A stretch of DNA of 64,000 bases, taken from positions 34,816-98,815 of the forward strand of contig NZ_JBIPKI010000003.1 in assembly GCF_044068515.1 (NCBI RefSeq), in the 5' to 3' direction. Below are positions 1 through 8,451 of this stretch, piece after piece. Each line of letters starts with the position of its first letter. Within the stretch, counting starts at the first letter, position 1. The notes under the pieces were generated by a model. It had not been told where the DNA came from. It was given only the letters and a program-made list of their open reading frames with translations, and searched no databases. Origin of the DNA: Desulfurivibrio sp044068515. Lineage in GTDB: Bacteria > Desulfobacterota > Desulfobulbia > Desulfobulbales > Desulfurivibrionaceae. The translations under genes were made by a program, and so were the position numbers.

Positions 1-850
1 TATCGGCCCCGGGAAAGGCCTGCTGCAGGCTTCTTTCTATTTCCTTGCCGATGGCGTGGGCCTCGTTGAGGGTAAGATCGGCCGTCAGATCAAGATGGAA
101 CTGAATGAATTTGGTCTGGCCGGACTGGCGGGTGCGCAGATCGTGAATCCCCAGCACCCGCTCATCGGCCAAAGCGATCTCCCGGATCCGCCCTTTGATT
201 TTGGCGGGCAACTCCTGGTCCATCAGGTGGCGGAGGGCTTCACGGATAATCAGGCCGGCGGAATAGAGGATGTAAAGGGCGATGGCCAGGGCCAGCAGGG
301 GATCGGCCCAGAGCAGGTCCAGGCGGACCAGGACCAGGGCGGCGATGGTTACCAGGATCGTGAGGATATCGGTGAGATAGTGGAGGGAATCGGCCCGGAT
401 GGCCACGGAGCCGGTCTTGCGAATGACATGGCGTTGAAAGCCGACCAGGCCCACGGTGAGCACCAGGGAAAAAAGCATCACCGCCAGGCCGATATCGATA
501 TTTTCCAGGGGCCGGGGAGCCAGCAGGCGGCTGCTGGTGTACACTATCAGAAAAACGGCACTGCCGGCGATGAACGAGGCCTGGGCCAGGCCGGCCAGGG
601 ACTCGGCCTTGCCGTGGCCGAAACGGTGCTCGTGGTCGGCGCTTTTGAGGGAATAGCGGATCGCCATGAAGTTGATCGCCGAAGCGGCCAGGTCCATCAG
701 CGAATCCACCAATGAGGCCAGCAGCGAGGCTGAACCGGTGAGGTGCCAGGCAAACAGCTTGATGGCGATCAGGGTCGTGGCCACGCTCACCGAGGCCAGG
801 GCGGCCAGGCGCAGCAGGCGGGCGTTGGCGGCGGTAACTGGCGAGTTCAT
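1..850 (-). CDS. fieF: FieF-like cation diffusion facilitator (C-terminus outside window)
   Basis: Inner-membrane CDF transporter, probably exporting Fe2+/Zn2+ in exchange for protons. About 283 residues are visible; FieF is about 300, so only a short C-terminal piece is missing. The transport-site pattern is D49-x3-D53 in the second membrane segment and H157-x3-D161 in the fifth. A second cluster, D72, H75 and H79, sits in a DHEHRFGHGK loop. All of these lie exactly four residues from the E. coli FieF ligands, which argues for FieF rather than ZitB. A cytoplasmic C-terminal domain follows. The ATG overlaps the stop of the upstream radical SAM gene in an ATGA, so translation is probably coupled. 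Metal specificity is inferred. Confidence 0.88.
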   Translation of the reverse strand, partial: MNSPVTAANARLLRLAALASVSVATTLIAIKLFAWHLTGSASLLASLVDSLMDLAASAINFMAIRYSLKSADHEHRFGHGKAESLAGLAQASFIAGSAVFLIVYTSSRLLAPRPLENIDIGLAVMLFSLVLTVGLVGFQRHVIRKTGSVAIRADSLHYLTDILTILVTIAALVLVRLDLLWADPLLALAIALYILYSAGLIIREALRHLMDQELPAKIKGRIREIALADERVLGIHDLRTRQSGQTKFIQFHLDLTADLTLNEAHAIGKEIERSLQQAFPGAD

Positions 851-2253
851 TTGCGGTGCCGTCCTGATGCAGGGCCGCGGGTTTTGCTCCGCTGGTTGCC
901 GGGGCTGCCGGTGCCTCGGGGCGTGGTGTTGCCGGCGCCGGCCGGTTTGACCGCCCGCCCGCTTTCGGGTCCCGCCGGCGGATTGAAATAACCAAAACCC
1001 AGGTGGGGAAATTCCCGGGCTAAAGCGGCGCGCCAGGCCGGGATCCCCATTGCCGGCCCCGTCGGCTTGAAATCAATTCCCCGCAGGTACCAGTCCGGAT
1101 CCATATTGAGGTTGCGCAACTGGATAAAATCCGGCCGGCAATCGGCGATCAGGCGGCCCAGGGCGGTGAATTCGGCCGGATCGTCGGTGAAGCCCGGCAG
1201 GATGAAATAGTTGAGGGATACGAATTTGCCGGCGTTCTTCATGATCCGGATCGACTCCCGGACTTCTTCCAGGCTGAAATCCAGGGGACGGTAATAGCGC
1301 CGATGATAGCTGGCCTGGGCGCTGTTGAGGCTGACCCGGAGGGCATCCAGACCGGCGGCACTCAGGGTTGCCACCGCTTCCGGCCGGCCGGCGTTGGTGT
1401 TGCAGTTGATCCGGCCCCGGCTGGTGCGCTGGCGAATAAGTTTGACGGCGGCGGCCAAGGTTGTGTCCTGGAGCAGGGGTTCCCCTTCGCAGCCCTGGCC
1501 GAAGCTGACCACATGGCCGGTTTTTTCCAGGTGCCCGGCGGCTATTTCGGCGATCTCCGCCGGGGAGGGGACGAACTTGATTCTTTCCTGGGTGGCGGGG
1601 CAGCAGCCCGCGGGCTGCAGGGAAATGCAACCCAGGCAGCGCGCGTTGCAATGGGGGGAACTGGGCAGGGGCGCTTCAAATTTGTCCATGAAATAGTTGA
1701 CCGCCGCCGGACAACCGTAGGTCAGGCAACATTTGCCCAGGTGCTGGACCAGCCGGTTGGCGGGCAGGGCGGCCAGGCGCTCTTTGGTACGCCGTTGAAT
1801 GGCCGCGGGGCGATAGCGCCCGAATTCCTGGCGGCGGTCGTCATCACTGCGAAAGCCGCAGACCCAGAAGTCGTCCTGGTACCAGCCCACCGCGGTGTAG
1901 GCGAAAAGAGGCAGCGGCGGGGCCTGGGGATCCTTGTTCTGGAATGCGGCCCAGAGAATGGCGGTATGGGCCGGGGCCATAAAGGCGGCCACCGCCTGAG
2001 CCGGGGTTCCCGGCTCCTCGGGATCTTCCGCCAGGAGCAAAGCCTCCCCGCTGGTCGGGTCAATTCCCACCGGCTGGCGTCCGGGCAGGACAAAAAGCTC
2101 GCTGCCCGGCGGCAGGGGAATCAGGGCCTTCAAGGGCGGGGGCTTGAAGTCCTGGCCACTGCGCCCCGCCATCAGGAGATCGGGCAGGTCCTTGATTTCC
2201 CCGCGGGCATTGGCATAGACCAGGCAGGGAGCTTGGGCGGGATGACGGGGCAT
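847..2253 (-). CDS. Radical SAM protein
   Basis: Radical SAM enzyme of about 468 residues. The [4Fe-4S] motif CNARCLGC (CX3CX2C, C202/C206/C209) follows a non-catalytic N-terminal region of about 190 residues that contains further cysteines. After it come a GQGCEGEPLL segment, typical of the SAM-binding strand, and a barrel with NCNTNAGRPE and LRVSLNSA motifs. The last 40 or so residues are Pro/Gly/basic and look disordered. An in-frame TTG lies 18 bases upstream, but the ATG behind an AGAGAG stretch is preferred. The gene overlaps the downstream FieF-like gene by four bases. Substrate unknown; the family is recurrent in Desulfobacterota to my recollection. Confidence 0.8.
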   Translation of the reverse strand: MPRHPAQAPCLVYANARGEIKDLPDLLMAGRSGQDFKPPPLKALIPLPPGSELFVLPGRQPVGIDPTSGEALLLAEDPEEPGTPAQAVAAFMAPAHTAILWAAFQNKDPQAPPLPLFAYTAVGWYQDDFWVCGFRSDDDRRQEFGRYRPAAIQRRTKERLAALPANRLVQHLGKCCLTYGCPAAVNYFMDKFEAPLPSSPHCNARCLGCISLQPAGCCPATQERIKFVPSPAEIAEIAAGHLEKTGHVVSFGQGCEGEPLLQDTTLAAAVKLIRQRTSRGRINCNTNAGRPEAVATLSAAGLDALRVSLNSAQASYHRRYYRPLDFSLEEVRESIRIMKNAGKFVSLNYFILPGFTDDPAEFTALGRLIADCRPDFIQLRNLNMDPDWYLRGIDFKPTGPAMGIPAWRAALAREFPHLGFGYFNPPAGPESGRAVKPAGAGNTTPRGTGSPGNQRSKTRGPASGRHRK

Positions 2254-2489
2254 GGGAGACTCTCTTTGCAAAGGCGGTTCCGGCCAGGATCAAATTGCAA
2301 GCTGCCAAAAGCCATGGTTCGAGCCTCAAGCCTCAAACCTTGCTCCTACCCCTGCTTACAACAATGACAACCAACCCGGCTGACCGGGAGCGGCGTTGAA
2401 CGGAAAGAGGCCGGGAGGCAGACACCCAACAGGATTCCGCAAGTCTGCTCGCTTGGGTTCGGCACCCCAAGCAGAGCATTAAGGACAGC

Positions 2490-2559
2490 AAAAAAGCCGG
2501 AGGCCTCAGCCCCCAGGGAGCCGCAGTGGGTTCCGGGAGGGCTGAGGCCGGAGCCGGCT
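2490..2559 (-). terminator. Rho-independent terminator of ssb
   Basis: On the minus strand an 11-bp perfect stem (GGCCTCAGCCC with GGGCTGAGGCC, 26-nt loop) is followed by CTCCGGC and six T residues, about 65 bases past the ssb stop. The 370-base gap 2254-2623 holds nothing else that I can support. Confidence 0.7.
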
Positions 2560-2623
2560 GAGGCCGGGGATCCGGCTCGGAGCGGCCGGTTGGTTGCCCG
2601 CCTGGCAAGTTCAGGAATGGTGG

Positions 2624-3031
2624 TTAGAAAGGAACGTCATCGCCGATGGGAACGTCGGGGTAGGGCTCATCATCCTTGCTTTGGCCGCCGGCGGAGCCGC
2701 CGCCGCCCCGGGGCGAGAGCATCTTCATCTCGCGGGCGACAATCTCGGTAATGAACCGGTCATTGCCGTCCTTATCCTGCCACTTTCTGGTCTGGATCCG
2801 GCCCTCGATGTAGACCTTGGAGCCCTTGGACAGGTATTCCCCGCAGATTTCCCCCAGTCGCTTGAAGGCGACGATCCGGTGCCACTCGGTCTGCTCTTCC
2901 TTGCCGCCGTCCTGTTTTTTCCAGACTTCGGTGGTGGCGAGGCGGAAGGTGGTGATGGCGTCACCGCTCTGGGAGTAACGCACCTCCGGGTCCGCGCCCA
3001 GGTTGCCGATAAGAATTACTTTGTTGATCAT
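2624..3031 (-). CDS. ssb: Single-stranded DNA-binding protein
   Basis: SSB, 135 residues, binds single-stranded DNA in replication, repair and recombination. The OB-fold fills residues 1 to about 105, starting MINKVILIGNLGADPEVRY, with typical TEWHRIVAF and GSKVYIEGRIQTRKW segments. A short Gly-rich linker then leads to the acidic tip DDVPF, the docking tail for partner proteins. The start at 3031 is fixed by homology, by a GAGG ribosome site and by the sigma-70 promoter at 3093-3121; a longer in-frame start at 3127 would lie upstream of that promoter. Single-gene unit with its own terminator. Confidence 0.97.
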   Translation of the reverse strand: MINKVILIGNLGADPEVRYSQSGDAITTFRLATTEVWKKQDGGKEEQTEWHRIVAFKRLGEICGEYLSKGSKVYIEGRIQTRKWQDKDGNDRFITEIVAREMKMLSPRGGGGSAGGQSKDDEPYPDVPIGDDVPF

Positions 3032-3092
3032 AAAGGACCTCGCTGGCTGACGGGATGAACGGTTATTGGTCCGATTGGCGAAAATTTGTGCC

Positions 3093-3121
3093 ATTCTAGA
3101 AAGGTGTGGCGGGGATGTCAA
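3093..3121 (-). promoter_or_regulatory. sigma-70 promoter of ssb
   Basis: Minus strand: TTGACA (3121-3116), a 17-base spacer, then TAGAAT (3098-3093). Transcription should begin near 3086, giving a leader of about 55 bases before the ssb ATG. Confidence 0.75.
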
Positions 3122-3236
3122 CTCCAATCGATTGTTGCGTCATGAAGCCTGACCCGCCGAGCAGGCCGCTGATTGGCGGCCGCCGGCCCGCAATGCTCTT
3201 TGGTGGATGAAACTCGCAGCTTCGCGGGACTGCGGT

Positions 3237-3269
3237 AAACCGGGGGAGACCCCGGCCGCCCGGTTTTTT
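3237..3269 (+). terminator. Orphan Rho-independent terminator
   Basis: AAACCGGG (3237-3244) pairs with CCCGGTTT (3259-3266), inner CCGG pairing is possible, and a run of T follows. No plus-strand gene precedes it, so it may end a small RNA from the 3130-3236 stretch or insulate the downstream gene from ssb antisense transcription. Confidence 0.6.
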
Positions 3270-3346
3270 CGCATAACAGATCGACAGAAGTGCCGCATGT
3301 TTTTATATTGTCGAATTTGGGTGAATATTAATTGCAGAGGGAATAC

Positions 3347-3375
3347 TTGACAATGGGGCGTAATATGATGATAAT
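3347..3375 (+). promoter_or_regulatory. sigma-70 promoter of the small coiled-coil gene
   Basis: TTGACA (3347-3352), 17-base spacer, GATAAT (3370-3375). The gene starts 85 bases further on, after an AGGGAGG ribosome site. Confidence 0.7.
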
Positions 3376-3459
3376 TTTTATTAAGGTAATAATGGAGCCA
3401 GGTTAATCGAAACTGGCAAAAATTATTTTAATTCCAAAACAGGAATTAGGGAGGTTGTC

Positions 3460-3762
3460 ATGAAAGCTAAAGATTTTTGCCGCAGCGCCGAAATTGAACT
3501 GACTACCTGGAAAGCCAAACTGTATGATGTGATCCGTAAAATCGACAAGTTGCCCACCGGAGACAAAGAAAAAATGCTGGGCAGCGTCGGTGATCTCAAC
3601 ATGCTGGTTACCGAGCTTGAGGATCGGATTGATCAGTTGCGGACCTCTTGCCCCACCGACTGGAAGCCGGATAATGAGCCCATGCGGGCCAAAATCGAAG
3701 ATCTGGGCAGCAAGGTGGAGTCCATTGAGAAAGAGGCTTTCGCGTATGACTTCGGGGGTTGA
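3460..3762 (+). CDS. Small helical (coiled-coil) hypothetical protein
   Basis: 100-residue soluble protein with no signal peptide or membrane segment. It is charged and predicted almost wholly helical, with heptad-like spacing of L/I/V in residues 8-35 (TTWKAKLYDVIRKIDKL) and 45-62 (VGDLNMLVTELEDRIDQL), a Pro-containing break near 65-75, and a last helix. It has two cysteines. I do not recognise the family. A near-consensus promoter, a strong AGGGAGG ribosome site and a dedicated terminator make it a well-expressed monocistronic gene; base composition is somewhat more A+T-rich than its neighbours. Function unknown. Confidence 0.75.
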   Translation: MKAKDFCRSAEIELTTWKAKLYDVIRKIDKLPTGDKEKMLGSVGDLNMLVTELEDRIDQLRTSCPTDWKPDNEPMRAKIEDLGSKVESIEKEAFAYDFGG

Positions 3763-3788
3763 TCCGTTAAAAGAATAAACCATCCACG

Positions 3789-3813
3789 AGGCGGCCTGCG
3801 GGTCGCCTTTTTT
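3789..3813 (+). terminator. Rho-independent terminator
   Basis: AGGCGGCC pairs with GGTCGCCT (one G-U pair) around a TGCG loop and is followed by five further T. It ends the small coiled-coil gene. Confidence 0.75.
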
Positions 3814-3869
3814 GTTGCCTGCCTCTGCCGACTGCGACCGACAAATCCTTGAAAAGAAGGCCGGAAGCC

Positions 3870-4421
3870 ATGGTCCATCGCCCCATTTATCTTGCCCTGC
3901 TGCTTGCCCTGCTGCTTTTTAACGGGGGTTGCCGGGGACCGGCCGTCAGCCCGCCGGTCCCGGTCTCCTCGGTCGAACTCGAGCGCTACAGTGGGACCTG
4001 GTATGAGCTGGCCCGGCTGCCCATGTGGTTCCAGCGTGACTGCCTGCAGTCCCGGGCCGATTACCAGCTGCTGCCGGATAACCGGCTGGCGGTGGTCAAC
4101 TCCTGTCCCACCAAGAGCGGGGGCTTCAAGCAAGCTACGGGGATTGCCTCGGTTGTCGACCCCCAATCCAACGCCAAACTCAGCGTCACTTTCGATAACT
4201 GGTTCTCCCGGCGGTTTCCCCGGTTGACCAGCGGGGACTATTGGATTCTGGTCCTGGATCCCGCCTATCAGACCGTGGTGGTCGGAACCCCGGATCGCAA
4301 GTTTCTCTGGCTTATGGCCCGAACCCCGACCGTGGATGACCCAACCTTCGCCGCCCTGCTGGCCCAGGCCCGGGAACAGGGGTTCGCGACGGAAAAGCTG
4401 ATCATTTTCAACTGGGATTAA
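3870..4421 (+). CDS. blc: Blc-type outer-membrane lipocalin lipoprotein
   Basis: Bacterial lipocalin of 183 residues, a lipid-binding barrel likely anchored in the outer membrane. A hydrophobic signal segment (residues 6-17) ends at C21 in FNGGC; the -3 residue is Asn, an unusual lipobox. The lipocalin signature GTWYELARLP begins at G42, and the C-terminal strand region YQTVVVGTPDRKFLWLMARTP closely follows E. coli Blc. Start at the ATG behind AGAAGG; an in-frame TTG at 3849 is less likely. Monocistronic as far as visible. Role in membrane-lipid handling is inferred from the family. Confidence 0.9.
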   Translation: MVHRPIYLALLLALLLFNGGCRGPAVSPPVPVSSVELERYSGTWYELARLPMWFQRDCLQSRADYQLLPDNRLAVVNSCPTKSGGFKQATGIASVVDPQSNAKLSVTFDNWFSRRFPRLTSGDYWILVLDPAYQTVVVGTPDRKFLWLMARTPTVDDPTFAALLAQAREQGFATEKLIIFNWD

Positions 4422-4591
4422 CTCTTGGCCCAGCGCCGTCGGCCCTTCCTGGCCGTAAGTGACCGCCATGGGATCGCGGCGCCGTTTTTTGCTTCTTTCG
4501 CGCCGCCCGATCGCTTAGACTGGCGCTTGAACGGTCCCCTCCCTGATGGGGATGGGTAAATGCCTCGCAACGCCAACCCAAAGGATCCTCG

Positions 4592-6067
4592 ATGAACCCC
4601 CAACCCCTGGTGATGATAACCGGCGCCACCGGCTATATCGGCCGCCGCCTGCAGGAAAGATTGCTGGCCCGGGGCGACTGCGCCGTTCGCCTGCTGGTGC
4701 GCAATCGTCACAAGGTGGGGGGCGGGGTCAGAAATCAGGTGGAGATAGTCGAGGGCGATACCTTCGATCCGGCCGGGCTCGACCGGGCTCTGGCCGGGGT
4801 CGAAACGGCCTATTACCTGATTCATTCCATGGGAGCCGGGGCGGATTACGATCGGCTGGACCGGCAAAGCGCGGTCAATTTTCGGGATGCCGCCATTCGC
4901 CAGGGAGTTAAGCGGATCATCTATCTCGGGGGCCTGGGGGTTAAGGAGTCGGCCAGCAAACATCTGTTGAGCCGCATCGAGACCGGGGAGATTCTCTCGG
5001 CCCGGCCCGGGGAAATCCAGACCATCTGGTTCCGGGCCGGGGTTATTATCGGTTCGGGCAGCGCCAGCTTTGAGATCATTCGCCACCTGGCCCAGAAGCT
5101 GCCGCTGATGGTGACCCCCCGCTGGATCAAGACCCGGACCCAGCCCATCGCGGTGGATGACGTGTTGGCCTACCTGGTGGCGGCGCTCAACCTTGATTAT
5201 CCCGGCAACCTGGTGGTGGACATCGGCAGTGAGTCCAGTGATTTCCGGGCCATGCTGCTCAAAGCGGCCGAAATCATGGGGCTCAGGCGTTTTATCATTC
5301 CGGTGCCGGTACTCTCGCCGCGGCTTTCCTCTTACTGGCTGGTGCTCTTTACCCCGGTCCCTTATGCCATCGCCGCCGCCCTGGTCGAAGGGCTGCGCTC
5401 GGAAACCCTGGTTCAGAATGATCACGCCCGCCGATTTTTCCCCCAGATCCAGCCGATCTCTTACGAGGAGGCGGTCAAGCAAGCCCTGGCGGAGATCGAA
5501 CGGCAGCAGGTCTTGAGCCGCTGGTGCGACAGCAGCGCCGGGGTGATCTGTGATATCGGGGGTGAGGAAGAGATGAGCTCCGCTTTTCTGCGCGATCGCC
5601 GGGTGGTGGACTGCGGCGATCTGCCGCCGGCGGCGGTTTTTGCCGCCGCCAGTTCCATCGGCGGCGAGCGGGGCTGGTTCACCTACAATTTTCTCTGGCG
5701 CATGCGGGGTTTTATCGACAAGGCGGCGGGGGGCTACGGCCTTAACCGCGGCCGCCGCCATCCCACTGAACTGCGGATCGGTGACGCTTTAGATTTCTGG
5801 AAGGTAGCGGACCTCAAGCCCGGCAAACGCCTGCTGCTGGCGGCCCAGATGAAGGTGCCGGGCAAGGCCTGGCTGGAATTCGACATCCAGAAAGGGCAAC
5901 TGATCCAGACCGCCCACTTTTACCCCAACGGCGTCTGGGGCCGCCTCTACTGGTATACGGTTCTGCCCTTGCATGCCCTGGTGTTCGGCGATCTTGCCCG
6001 CAGCATCCTGGCCCGGGCCCGGGAACTCGCCGCCTCCGCCCCCACTGAACCTGGTCCATCAACCTGA
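4592..6067 (+). CDS. SDR/NmrA-like NAD(P)-binding protein with DUF2867 domain
   Basis: 491-residue protein with two parts. Residues 1 to about 300 are an atypical short-chain dehydrogenase fold with the dinucleotide motif GATGYIG (11-17) and a YLIHSMG segment, as in NmrA/YbjT proteins. Residues of about 320-480 match the DUF2867 type: GGERGWFTYNFLWRMRG, then DALDFWKV, then GRLYWYTVLPLHALVF. The two-part architecture is standard for this family; substrate and role are unknown. Start supported by AAAGGA seven bases upstream. The 170-base gap before it shows no clear regulatory site. Confidence 0.82.
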   Translation: MNPQPLVMITGATGYIGRRLQERLLARGDCAVRLLVRNRHKVGGGVRNQVEIVEGDTFDPAGLDRALAGVETAYYLIHSMGAGADYDRLDRQSAVNFRDAAIRQGVKRIIYLGGLGVKESASKHLLSRIETGEILSARPGEIQTIWFRAGVIIGSGSASFEIIRHLAQKLPLMVTPRWIKTRTQPIAVDDVLAYLVAALNLDYPGNLVVDIGSESSDFRAMLLKAAEIMGLRRFIIPVPVLSPRLSSYWLVLFTPVPYAIAAALVEGLRSETLVQNDHARRFFPQIQPISYEEAVKQALAEIERQQVLSRWCDSSAGVICDIGGEEEMSSAFLRDRRVVDCGDLPPAAVFAAASSIGGERGWFTYNFLWRMRGFIDKAAGGYGLNRGRRHPTELRIGDALDFWKVADLKPGKRLLLAAQMKVPGKAWLEFDIQKGQLIQTAHFYPNGVWGRLYWYTVLPLHALVFGDLARSILARARELAASAPTEPGPST

Positions 6068-6110
6068 TCCGCCAGCCGTCCCGAGCAGCGGGGTTCAGCG
6101 GAGCGGCTGC

Positions 6111-6141
6111 TTGACTTTTTGATCTTTTCTGCCACTATAGT
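6111..6141 (+). promoter_or_regulatory. Candidate sigma-70 promoter of the patatin gene
   Basis: TTGACT (6111-6116) and TATAGT (6136-6141) with a 19-base spacer, 40 bases before the ATG. The spacer is longer than ideal. Confidence 0.4.
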
Positions 6142-6181
6142 GTGATAGGCAGGAATCAATCAGCACCGGGGAGGAGGCAAG

Positions 6182-7234
6182 ATGACGGCGCAATTTCGCA
6201 ACCTTATTTTCGAGGGCGGCGGGGTCAAGGGCATCGCCTATGTGGGGGCGATGCAGATCCTCGCGCAACGGGAAATACTGGCGGAGATCCGGCGGGTGGG
6301 GGGGACCAGCGCCGGGGCGATCAACGCCCTGATCGTGGCCCTGGGCTACGATCTGCAGGAACAGAAGCAGATCCTCGAGTCAACCGATTTTGCCAGGTTC
6401 ATGGATGATTCCTTTGGGATCATCCGCGATATCCGCCGGCTGGCCCGCGATTTTGGCTGGTACAAGGGGGATTTTTTCGGAGGCTGGATCGGGGAGCTGA
6501 TCAAGGCCCGGCTCGGCGACGCGCGGGCCACCTTCGCTGACCTGCAAAAGGCCGGCCGGCCAGAGCTTTACGTAATCGGGACCAACCTTTCCACCGGCTT
6601 TGCCGAGGTTTTTTCCGCCGAGCGCCACCCGGCCATGCCCCTGGCCGAGGCCTTGCGGATCAGCATGTCGATTCCCCTGTTTTTTGCCGCGGTGCGCCGG
6701 GGGGAGAACCGGGAGGTTTACGTGGACGGGGGCGTTCAGCTCAACTACCCGGTCAAGCTCTTCGATCGCCAGCGCTATATCGATCTGGCCGCCGAGCCGC
6801 AGGCGGCCCGGGCCACCAGTTATTACGACCGGGAGAACGCTCGCTTCGCCCTGGCCCGGCCCGGCCACAGCCCCTACGTTTACAACCGCCAGACCCTGGG
6901 CCTGCGGCTCGACACCCGGGAGGAAATCGCCCGCTTTCGCTACAATGAACCTCCCCGGGGCCAGGCCATCGACCGCTTCAGCGATTACGCCCGGGCCCTG
7001 CTTACCGCGATCATGCAGGTTCAGGAGAACCAGCACCTCCATAGCGATGACTGGCAGCGCACGGTCTATATCGATACCCTGGACGTCAAAACCACCGACT
7101 TTGCCCTTTCCGACCAGCGTAAAGGGGAATTGATCGAGCAGGGCATCCAGGGGGCGGCAAATTATTTCTCCTGGTTCGACGATCTCCGGGAAGCCCCGGT
7201 CAATCGCCTGCCCGCGCCGGCAGCCGAGGCTTAG
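6182..7234 (+). CDS. Patatin-like phospholipase
   Basis: Cytoplasmic patatin-family acyl hydrolase, 350 residues. The oxyanion-hole motif GGGVKG is at 12-17, the nucleophile elbow GTSAG at 41-45 with catalytic S43, and the dyad aspartate D182 lies in VDGGVQLNYPV. There is no signal peptide, so it probably acts on membrane lipids from the inside or on neutral lipids. The start has a strong GGGGAGGAGG site. The gene is convergent with the SPL-like gene, and the two stop codons overlap (TAG at 7232-7234 against TAA at 7233-7231). Confidence 0.9.
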   Translation: MTAQFRNLIFEGGGVKGIAYVGAMQILAQREILAEIRRVGGTSAGAINALIVALGYDLQEQKQILESTDFARFMDDSFGIIRDIRRLARDFGWYKGDFFGGWIGELIKARLGDARATFADLQKAGRPELYVIGTNLSTGFAEVFSAERHPAMPLAEALRISMSIPLFFAAVRRGENREVYVDGGVQLNYPVKLFDRQRYIDLAAEPQAARATSYYDRENARFALARPGHSPYVYNRQTLGLRLDTREEIARFRYNEPPRGQAIDRFSDYARALLTAIMQVQENQHLHSDDWQRTVYIDTLDVKTTDFALSDQRKGELIEQGIQGAANYFSWFDDLREAPVNRLPAPAAEA

Positions 7235-8451
7235 CTGCGCTGCGTCGCGGCATCGAGCATGGCCGGCAACCCCCCTTTTTCTGCCGGGGTGTAGCCGAAC
7301 ACCTCGCGCCAGACCGGGTCGTTTTCCATGCAGAGATAAAGGCAGGTATTGGGAGCGGCATGGCGGGCCAGCTCATCGACCAGAACCTGATACATGCCGA
7401 CCCGTAGGGTCCGAAAATAGCGAAACTTGTTGTCCAGGCCGGGCACGAATTCCTCGTGGATGAAATTGGCGTTGGGAAACCGGCTGTTGATCACCCCGCG
7501 CAGGGCCGGCAGAAAACGGAAGGCTCCGAGACTGATCCAGGCGATGCTCCGGGCCGGAACCACGCTGAACAGGCGGCGGATGGTGGCGGCGTAGCTCTGC
7601 TCCCAGCCGGGATGATGGATGATCGGGTCAAAATGGAAGGCCAGGGGATAACCCCAGGAGGCGCAGAGGGCGGCGGCCTCCAGGCGGGTTTCAAGATCGG
7701 CGCAGTGCAATTCCAGTTTGCCCATCACTTCGGCGCTGTTGAGCGACCAGGCCATGATGGTTCGCCCGTTATGCTTGAGCTCCGGCAGATGATCCAGCAC
7801 CACCGCCTTGGATTTCAATTCCAGCACCGCGTTTTTTCGGCCGGCCATGTATTCGATGAGCTGGGCGCTCAGGCCGGTGAGGCGGTCCAGGGCCATGCTG
7901 TCGGTGAACTCGCCGGTGCCGATACGCCAGAATTTGCGTCCCCCCGAGACCGCCTCCTGTTCCTCGCCGTTTTCGTACTCACCCTGGCTGGAGGGCCCGG
8001 CCGGTTCGGCTGACGCGTCCCCGCCGGCCGTGGTGTCCAGGGCCTGGTCGAGTTCCCGGAAGAGATCGTCCACATTGACGTAAAAGGAGAGCCAGGGATT
8101 GTTCAGGTAGGCTTGGAGAATGCAGTAGACGCAATCCATCGGGCAGTTGGCCCCGATATTGAGTACCTGGTAATCACAGCAGCGATAATTGCGGGTGGCG
8201 GGGCAGGGCTTGAGGAAACGGCCCCGGTTGCGGCCCAGGTGGAGCAAGCGCTTGCCCTGGCTCAAGCCCCTGGGATAGGGGGGCAGTTCGGCTCCCGGTG
8301 CGGCCCCTTCGGCCACCACGGTGATTGGTAGATTCCCGGACCGCTCTATGATCCGCCGGGTCAACGGCAACTCCAGGCAGGGTTCCTCCACCTCGATGGC
8401 GCTGATCAGCCGGCTGGGGTCGGCTCGGGGGAGGCGGTTTTCGGGGCTCAT
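7231..8451 (-). CDS. SPL family radical SAM protein (spore photoproduct lyase-like)
   Basis: 406-residue radical SAM protein with CPMDCVYCILQAYLNN; C103, C107 and C110 bind the [4Fe-4S] cluster. This is the SPL-family arrangement, as in spore photoproduct lyase and related DNA-repair photolyases. A low-complexity acidic loop of about 35 residues (SAEPAGPSSQGEYENGEEQE) interrupts the barrel soon after the cluster. No sporulation genes are seen nearby, so a true spore photoproduct substrate is doubtful. The ATG shares one base with the trxB stop (TGATG), so the two are co-translated; a reading frame extending further upstream lies inside trxB and was rejected. Confidence 0.82.
   Translation of the reverse strand: MSPENRLPRADPSRLISAIEVEEPCLELPLTRRIIERSGNLPITVVAEGAAPGAELPPYPRGLSQGKRLLHLGRNRGRFLKPCPATRNYRCCDYQVLNIGANCPMDCVYCILQAYLNNPWLSFYVNVDDLFRELDQALDTTAGGDASAEPAGPSSQGEYENGEEQEAVSGGRKFWRIGTGEFTDSMALDRLTGLSAQLIEYMAGRKNAVLELKSKAVVLDHLPELKHNGRTIMAWSLNSAEVMGKLELHCADLETRLEAAALCASWGYPLAFHFDPIIHHPGWEQSYAATIRRLFSVVPARSIAWISLGAFRFLPALRGVINSRFPNANFIHEEFVPGLDNKFRYFRTLRVGMYQVLVDELARHAAPNTCLYLCMENDPVWREVFGYTPAEKGGLPAMLDAATQRS

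Noticed and set aside
240..995. 251-residue minus-strand frame at the left edge
   Set aside because: Arg/Pro-rich shadow frame; the true gene is the FieF-like frame running off the window edge from the ATG at 850.
3032..3127. N-terminal extension of SSB
   Set aside because: The extra 32 codons lack homology and extend upstream of the sigma-70 promoter at 3093-3121.
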